DNA from: DATMNR01 sp963702765
GTDB taxonomy: Bacteria > Chloroflexota > Ktedonobacteria > Ktedonobacterales > Ktedonobacteraceae
Assembly: GCA_963702765.1 (NCBI GenBank)
Contig: CAVPEB010000036.1
Location: 68,910-132,909, forward strand
Length of the DNA: 64,000 bases
Direction: 5' to 3'
The notes under the pieces are model-generated. The model was not told where the DNA came from, made no database searches, and saw only the letters and a program-made list of their open reading frames with translations. The position numbers and the translations under genes were made by a program. Positions 59,469-64,000 of the stretch are shown here, piece by piece (position 1 is the stretch's first letter; every line of letters starts with the position of its first letter).

Positions 59469-60755
59469 TTATCTATCCATCCAATCACTGCGAACAAGCA
59501 CAAGGGCTGTATTGACACCACCAAAACCACTGGAATGTGTCAATGCAACATTGACATCCGCACAACGCGCTACGTTTGCTACATAGTCTAAATCACAGAT
59601 TGGATCTGGATGGTGCTGATTGATAGTCGGAGGTATACGTTGACGATCTAGCACAAGGGCAGTAATTATTGTTTCAATGGCACTGGCAGCGCCCTGAGAA
59701 TGTCCGATCATAGACTTTGTTGAGCTAATGGGTATATGATACGCTTGATCTCCAAAGGCTGCTTTGTAGGCCGCTGTCTCTGCTAACTCGTTTGCGCGTG
59801 TAGAACTCCCATGCGAGTTAATATAATCAAGCTGATCTGGAGTAATATGTGCTTCCTCTAAAGACTGTTTCAATAGATATTGGAGAGGTACGCCATCCTC
59901 GGGTAACGTAGTCATATGATGCCCATTGCTGTTCGAACTGAACGAAATTAACTCCGCATAGATGTGTGCCCCGCGTGCCAACGCGATCTCGCGTTCTTCC
60001 AGAAGCAGCACTCCTGCGCCTTCTGCTGTGACAAAGCCATCTCGTTGACCATCATATGGTCTAAATGCGCGTTCTGGGTCATCATTGCGTGTACTTAGAG
60101 CCTTCATGACGGAAAATACGTTGACACCAGTGGCATTAATAGCAGAGTCAGAACCTCCAGCGAACATACGATCAGCTCGACCTTCCAGAATCGCCCAAAA
60201 AGCCTGTCCAATAGCGTCTGCGCCAGCAGAACATCCAGTGGCAATAACAGTAGATGGTCCATACAATTGATGATGCGCGGCTATTGCGCTAGAAGGCGTA
60301 AAGCTTGTGAGAAAGGTAGCTGGCTGAAAATCTTGCTTACTAGCATAGAGAGGTTTTGTGCCATCACCTGTGAATTGAAGCCAGAGCCTTTCACCTGTAT
60401 CGACGGATGCAACCGCATTACCCATTATCACACCCATAGCGTTGCGCTCAGTTTCATTCAACTCGACAGGTAATTCACTATCATAGTATGCTAGATTGGC
60501 CGCGGCAACAGCAAATTGCGTGCCACGATCGAATACTTCGGCTTCTTCCTTCGTGAGACCTAAAGAAGCAGGATCAAAACCCACTACCTCACCAGCAATC
60601 TGAGTTGGTAAGAAGTTTGCATCAAAGAGAGTGATACGACGAACACCTGAACGACCAGAAATACAAGCCTGCCAGAAATCCTCTTTTCCGATTCCGTTGG
60701 GAGCTACAACACCCAGACCAGTAATGACAACCCTTTTTTGTTCTTGAAATGTCAT
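59469..60755 (-). CDS. Beta-ketoacyl synthase, KS-alpha type (FabF-like)
   Basis: 428 residues, with an intact Cys-His-His triad: Cys in VIATGCSAGADAIGQAF (about 174), His in YINSHGSSTRANELAETAA, and Lys/His in STKSMIGHSQGAASAIE. Other landmarks: RVVITGLGVVAPNGIGKEDFW, RPYDGQRDGFVTAEGAGVLLLEE and HSSGFGGVNTALV. It condenses malonyl units onto an acyl-thioester. The partner four nt downstream lacks the Cys, as in KS-alpha/KS-beta type II PKS pairs. No acyl carrier protein, ketoreductase or cyclase is in the window. No clear ribosome site was seen before the ATG at 60755. Confidence 0.92.
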   Translation of the reverse strand: MTFQEQKRVVITGLGVVAPNGIGKEDFWQACISGRSGVRRITLFDANFLPTQIAGEVVGFDPASLGLTKEEAEVFDRGTQFAVAAANLAYYDSELPVELNETERNAMGVIMGNAVASVDTGERLWLQFTGDGTKPLYASKQDFQPATFLTSFTPSSAIAAHHQLYGPSTVIATGCSAGADAIGQAFWAILEGRADRMFAGGSDSAINATGVNVFSVMKALSTRNDDPERAFRPYDGQRDGFVTAEGAGVLLLEEREIALARGAHIYAELISFSSNSNGHHMTTLPEDGVPLQYLLKQSLEEAHITPDQLDYINSHGSSTRANELAETAAYKAAFGDQAYHIPISSTKSMIGHSQGAASAIETIITALVLDRQRIPPTINQHHPDPICDLDYVANVARCADVNVALTHSSGFGGVNTALVLVRSDWMDR

Positions 60756-60815
60756 AGTTGTTGTTCTTTGTTTCCAGGAGTACAGCGATGCACTCCTTTA
60801 AGCAATTAAACTAAG

Positions 60816-61712
60816 CTATTTACGATTATAGGATAGACCAAGAAAATTTGCTATGAACTGGTTCACAGTGCTTGCCTGTGAGTACATAAAGAAACGTTCA
60901 CCGCCAGAAATGACGTGATAGCCAATACAATTGGGTAAATGCTCGGAGAGCCAGCGCGTTTTAGGCTCTGGTGCGAGTATATCATCTTCTCTATTTATCA
61001 GCAGAACAGGCATGGTTAGTTGTTCTAAGCGATCACGGACGTCGAAATAGTGAATGATGGGTAGCACTGAAAACTTATATACAAATGGCCAGAGTTCGAT
61101 CTTACGAAACTGTTCTTCGATCAAATTACGTTGTAAACGGCATGTTAGATCAATATCTGATATCGTTTGATGCGCGACGATGTAGTTGATGACAATACGT
61201 CTCAAGAACCAGGCGGGAAGGAAATGCTCGACTGGCAGGCGCACGAAGATTTCATGCAAAAGCCAGATCAGAGGATGAGGGGCGATCTGATAATCGGCAC
61301 CTTGAGCAATGACAATTAATGAGCGGCAGCGTTGTGGATAAAGAATGGCGAACTCGAAGAGCACCATGGCCGCATCACCATGAGCAATAAGATCAACACA
61401 TTCCAGACCAAGACTATCAAGGATGCAGCGTAACTCTTCAGCGCGTTCGCTTAATCCAACAGCTCGGGTGCGCGTTTCCCTGCGCCGGTAGAGAATGACA
61501 CGCCTGGATTGGCTGAACTCGCGTATCTGTCGAGCATAGACGAATTCAAGATGCTCGAGAATGGGAACGAAGACGAGAGGTGTTCCCTCTCCTATATCAA
61601 TTACTGGTATATCAAGCTGACCAATTGGGGTTCGTCTCCAGAGATTTTCGACATAATCAACATCGGTGTGAAACGTCGTTTCGTCAATAGAAGGGATCGT
61701 TACAGCATTCAC
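60816..61712 (-). CDS. Alpha/beta-hydrolase-fold protein with degenerate active site
   Basis: 298 residues of alpha/beta-hydrolase fold: IDIGEGTPLVFVP near the N-terminus, VDLIAHGDAAMVLFEFAILYPQRCRSLIVIAQG in the core, VLLINREDDILAPEP (Asp site) and a C-terminal SGGERFFMYSQ. The nucleophile elbow GxSxG is replaced by AHGDAA, with Gly where Ser should be. The C-terminal catalytic His (GGH) reads GGE. It is probably not a normal hydrolase and could act as a binding or structural protein. The ATG at 61712 has TGGAG ten nt upstream. It heads the KS cluster operon. Confidence 0.78.
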   Translation of the reverse strand: MNAVTIPSIDETTFHTDVDYVENLWRRTPIGQLDIPVIDIGEGTPLVFVPILEHLEFVYARQIREFSQSRRVILYRRRETRTRAVGLSERAEELRCILDSLGLECVDLIAHGDAAMVLFEFAILYPQRCRSLIVIAQGADYQIAPHPLIWLLHEIFVRLPVEHFLPAWFLRRIVINYIVAHQTISDIDLTCRLQRNLIEEQFRKIELWPFVYKFSVLPIIHYFDVRDRLEQLTMPVLLINREDDILAPEPKTRWLSEHLPNCIGYHVISGGERFFMYSQASTVNQFIANFLGLSYNRK

Positions 61713-61876
61713 TATTTTCTCCAGTACAACCAGGCTTACTCAACTTCACAATACCAGCATTACCTGTCTGCGAACAAACTTTGCAGAGTTTCATAAGTAT
61801 ATGATATTTCAGAGCCAAATTGGTAATTGTGATATAGCATTAACTATAGTAATCGTATATACTACAAACGATCGGG

Positions 61877-61905
61877 TTAAACGTATATACTAACAGCAGT
61901 ATAAT
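61877..61905 (+). promoter_or_regulatory. Putative promoter of the small helical protein gene
   Basis: TTAAAC (61877-61882), a 17-nt spacer and a perfect TATAAT (61900-61905), about 45 nt before the ATG at 61950. Confidence 0.5.
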
Positions 61906-61949
61906 TCTTCTAAAAGTACAAATTTTTGAACGCTTAGGGAGGCAAACTT

Positions 61950-62297
61950 ATGGCAGATTCGAAACAAAAGCTAGAAGAAGCACAGCAAGAAGCACAGGCA
62001 CAACAAGACGAGCAAGCACAGGAAGAGCAGGCACAAACATCTCAAGCATCTAATGGTCCTGACTTTAAATCTGATCGGGATGAAGTCAGGCACGCTTCTG
62101 AGCAATTCTTCCGCAGTCTATTTCGCGCAGGAGTACACGCTGCGATGGCACCCGTGTATATTTTACCAGAAGAATCCAGGGAACATTTCTTCACTGCCGG
62201 GCGTGAATTCACGCGCGGACTATCATCCCTTGCACAAGAAATTGCAGACGATTTTGATAAGTTAGTCACAAGGGATGAAGAAGAAGCCGGGGAATAA
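61950..62297 (+). CDS. Small soluble helical protein, function unknown
   Basis: 115 residues. The N-terminal 40 are Gln/Glu/Ala-rich and probably disordered (AQQEAQAQQDEQAQEEQAQ). The rest is helical, with EVRHASEQFFRSLFRAGVHAAMAPVYILPEESREHFFTAGREF and an acidic C-terminus. No Cys, no catalytic motif and no transmembrane segment are present, and I do not recognise the family. The ATG at 61950 has GGGAGG about eight nt upstream and its own promoter. It is divergent from the KS cluster operon and convergent with the sugar kinase gene. Confidence 0.75.
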   Translation: MADSKQKLEEAQQEAQAQQDEQAQEEQAQTSQASNGPDFKSDRDEVRHASEQFFRSLFRAGVHAAMAPVYILPEESREHFFTAGREFTRGLSSLAQEIADDFDKLVTRDEEEAGE

Positions 62298-62322
62298 GTA
62301 GGTGGGTAGTCATCCACCCATC
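62297..62322. terminator. Small hairpin between convergent genes
   Basis: TAGGTGGGT (62297-62305) pairs with ACCCATCTA (62314-62322) with one G-U pair around an eight-base loop. It overlaps both stop codons. Confidence 0.5.
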
Positions 62323-63857
62323 TATTCTCCCATCAACGTGTGATACAATTTTCGTTGTCGATTGGCCGCATTTTCATATATAGCGTGGCGTGTCTCATCT
62401 GGTAGCACAGGCGCTTCGAGTTCTACAGAGACATGAGCTATATCGTGAATGATGCCTAACGCTTCAAGCGCCAGGAGCGCAACTCCACGAGCCGAGGCTT
62501 CGCGCTCGAGCAAGGGATAGAGAGGCGCATTCAGCGTATCGGCAACAATATCTTGAAGAGTTTTGGAACTGAGCATCGCTCCCCCACTGCCAATAAGTAT
62601 GGGAGCGATTTCTAGTTTTTCCAGGGCGGTAGTGAGCTGGTTGTATACTTCGGCCAGTTGAATGGCCAGCGACTCGAGCGAAGCTCTGAGAAGCATAATG
62701 GGTGACGTATGCGAGTTGATACCGGTGATGGTCATACATGCATCGCTATGCCATCCAGGGCTACGCTCACCCGATAGCATTGGGAGTATCGTCAGGCCAT
62801 GCCCATCTGGTGGCAATGCTGCGACGAGCGGCTCCGCCTCGACGAGTCGAGGGAGTTGTAACATAGATGCAAGCCAGGCGAAGATGTTTCCCCCCTCGCT
62901 CAACGCCCCTCCCAGCAAACCACGTTTCCTGTCAAGCAGATACAGCCAGAGTCCTTTCGTTGGAATGATGTCTGGTGAAACAATCACACGTATAGCGCTT
63001 GATGTGCCGATTGTGATAGCCCAATTTTCTTCCGACACGCAACCTGAGCCAACATTTGCCGCAGCCCCATCACCTACACACGGAAACCAGGGAATATCTT
63101 GCAGCGCAGGCCAACGCGCCGCGAATTCTGGCTTCAGCCCCGTAATGCTATCGTGCAGGTCGCCCAAACGCGGCAATTGATCATCACGTACTCCAAGTAT
63201 CTCTTGCAGATGCGAATCCCATGCACAAGAGCGTATTACGAGCATGCCAGTGCCTGAGGCCATCGAGAGACTACACACCGAACGGCCCAGAAATCGGCGA
63301 TGCAGGTATTCACCAAACGAGAGCCATTGTGCTGTTCGCTGGAACTGCTCTGGCAGTTCCCTTGATAGCCAGCGAATTTTTGCCGGCCAGTAACTGGCAT
63401 GAATTCTGACACCGTTACGTATATGAATTGCGTCTTCGTCGAGTTGTGTGCGAAGTTCGGCAGCGGCGCTGCCAGGGCGGGTGTCTTCCCAGGTAAGCAA
63501 AGGCATCAGTGGACACCCCGAGGCATCTACTCCCATGAGGGTATGCCAGAAGGTATCGGTTGCCACGGCTTTGATCTGCGGAGCCAAAGGCCCTGCGGCT
63601 GCAAGAACTTCATCTATACTTTGAGCAACGAGATTCACAAGCATGTCGGCATCAACCGAGACTTCACCATCGCTTGAGGTGTTGAGGGCATAGGTATGCT
63701 GTGCAAGCATATGTGGGACAGCAGCGCCGCTGGAGTCGAAGAGCAATGCGCGCACCGAGGAGGTGCCAATATCGAGTGAGAGAATGTACGGTTGCGTATG
63801 TGATTGAGTTTGCGCCTGGCTTTGCTGCTGGATATTCGTAGATGTAGTGTGTTTCAT
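62322..63857 (-). CDS. FGGY-family carbohydrate kinase (gluconokinase-like)
   Basis: 511 residues with two FGGY lobes: ILSLDIGTSSVRALLFDSSG (phosphate-1, about 25-44), WEDTRPGSAA, SLSMASGTGMLV, AITIGTSSAIRVIV and the C-terminal LIGSGGAMLSSKTLQDIVADTLNAPLYP. The pattern of WEDTRP and ASGTGML suggests gluconate/xylulose-type kinases of Chloroflexota. The N-terminus has a Gln/Thr-rich extension (TNIQQQSQAQTQSHTQ). The ATG at 63857 has only a weak GAG upstream. Upstream repeats of CCGCTCA at 63895-63926 could be the operator. Confidence 0.9.
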   Translation of the reverse strand: MKHTTSTNIQQQSQAQTQSHTQPYILSLDIGTSSVRALLFDSSGAAVPHMLAQHTYALNTSSDGEVSVDADMLVNLVAQSIDEVLAAAGPLAPQIKAVATDTFWHTLMGVDASGCPLMPLLTWEDTRPGSAAAELRTQLDEDAIHIRNGVRIHASYWPAKIRWLSRELPEQFQRTAQWLSFGEYLHRRFLGRSVCSLSMASGTGMLVIRSCAWDSHLQEILGVRDDQLPRLGDLHDSITGLKPEFAARWPALQDIPWFPCVGDGAAANVGSGCVSEENWAITIGTSSAIRVIVSPDIIPTKGLWLYLLDRKRGLLGGALSEGGNIFAWLASMLQLPRLVEAEPLVAALPPDGHGLTILPMLSGERSPGWHSDACMTITGINSHTSPIMLLRASLESLAIQLAEVYNQLTTALEKLEIAPILIGSGGAMLSSKTLQDIVADTLNAPLYPLLEREASARGVALLALEALGIIHDIAHVSVELEAPVLPDETRHAIYENAANRQRKLYHTLMGE

Positions 63858-63894
63858 TCTATTAAAACTCGCATACAGTACTAAATATAAAAAA

Positions 63895-63926
63895 TACCGC
63901 TCATAAACCGCTCAAAATGAGCGGTA
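63895..63926. promoter_or_regulatory. Inverted and direct CCGCTCA repeats upstream of the sugar kinase gene
   Basis: TACCGCTCAT (63895-63904) and ATGAGCGGTA (63917-63926) form a perfect ten-bp inverted repeat. A third direct copy, ACCGCTCA (63907-63914), sits in the loop. This is operator-like, or alternatively a terminator for an upstream plus-strand gene outside the window. Confidence 0.5.
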
Positions 63927-64000
63927 ATTTTCCCCAGTTATTCGAGATAGTTTTTATAATAGTATCACGCATAGTAACACGGAGGGGGCGCTGGCTAATA

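Overview
The window looks like chromosomal DNA of a Chloroflexota bacterium, most likely class Ktedonobacteria. This is an inference from gene content: PP2C/Ser-Thr kinase proteins carrying zinc ribbons, an HspR-controlled grpE-dnaJ pair, DUF3090, a NACHT-HEAT NTPase, and long disordered N-termini on membrane glycosyltransferases. No rRNA, tRNA or CRISPR array was recognised.

Layout. 1-5300 (minus): a phospho-signalling operon with a PP2C phosphatase, a kinase-TPR protein, a zinc-ribbon protein, a second PP2C and a VWA protein cut by the window edge. 5420-7542 (minus): grpE-dnaJ-hspR heat-shock operon with a HAIR-like HspR operator over its promoter. 7922-16069 (minus): scpA, an HD protein, an M50 protease, an MBL hydrolase, hflX, a CvpA-like protein and tldE/tldD. 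16275-19532 (plus): a large NACHT-HEAT protein, the main defence-like gene. 19603-22635 (minus): YceI and a two-component system. 23033-27937 (plus): a glycosyltransferase relic, a DUF5666-like protein, a trypsin-like protease and a three-gene ApbE/ferric-reductase-like operon. 28059-37623 (minus): a six-gene surface-polysaccharide/lipid block. 37624-39071: no intact gene, but a decayed IS5-like transposase. 39072-42561: a hydroxyacid dehydrogenase, DUF3090 and small lineage-type proteins. 42598-47275: FakB/FakA/Asp23, divergent rpmB, and rlmN. 47420-54741 (plus): a complete F1Fo ATP synthase operon, followed by gpmI. 56588-61712 (minus): a compact four-gene cluster resembling a stripped-down type II polyketide synthase (a KS pair, an FAD monooxygenase and an alpha/beta-hydrolase-fold protein). 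61950-63857: a small helical protein and an FGGY sugar kinase.

Two themes deserve attention. The first is the mini type II PKS operon. It pairs an intact ketosynthase with a partner lacking the active-site Cys, beside a hydrolase-fold protein that appears to lack Ser and His, and no acyl carrier protein is visible. The second is a set of reading-frame breaks (zinc-ribbon/PP2C, the HD protein, two in tldE, several in the HEAT repeats). Each could be gene decay or small indel errors in the assembly; reads are needed to decide. Intergenic regions carry GC-rich palindromes and REP-like inverted repeats, perfect hairpin terminators between convergent genes, a repeated 16-nt operator-like motif, and three perfect DnaA boxes within 52 bp.
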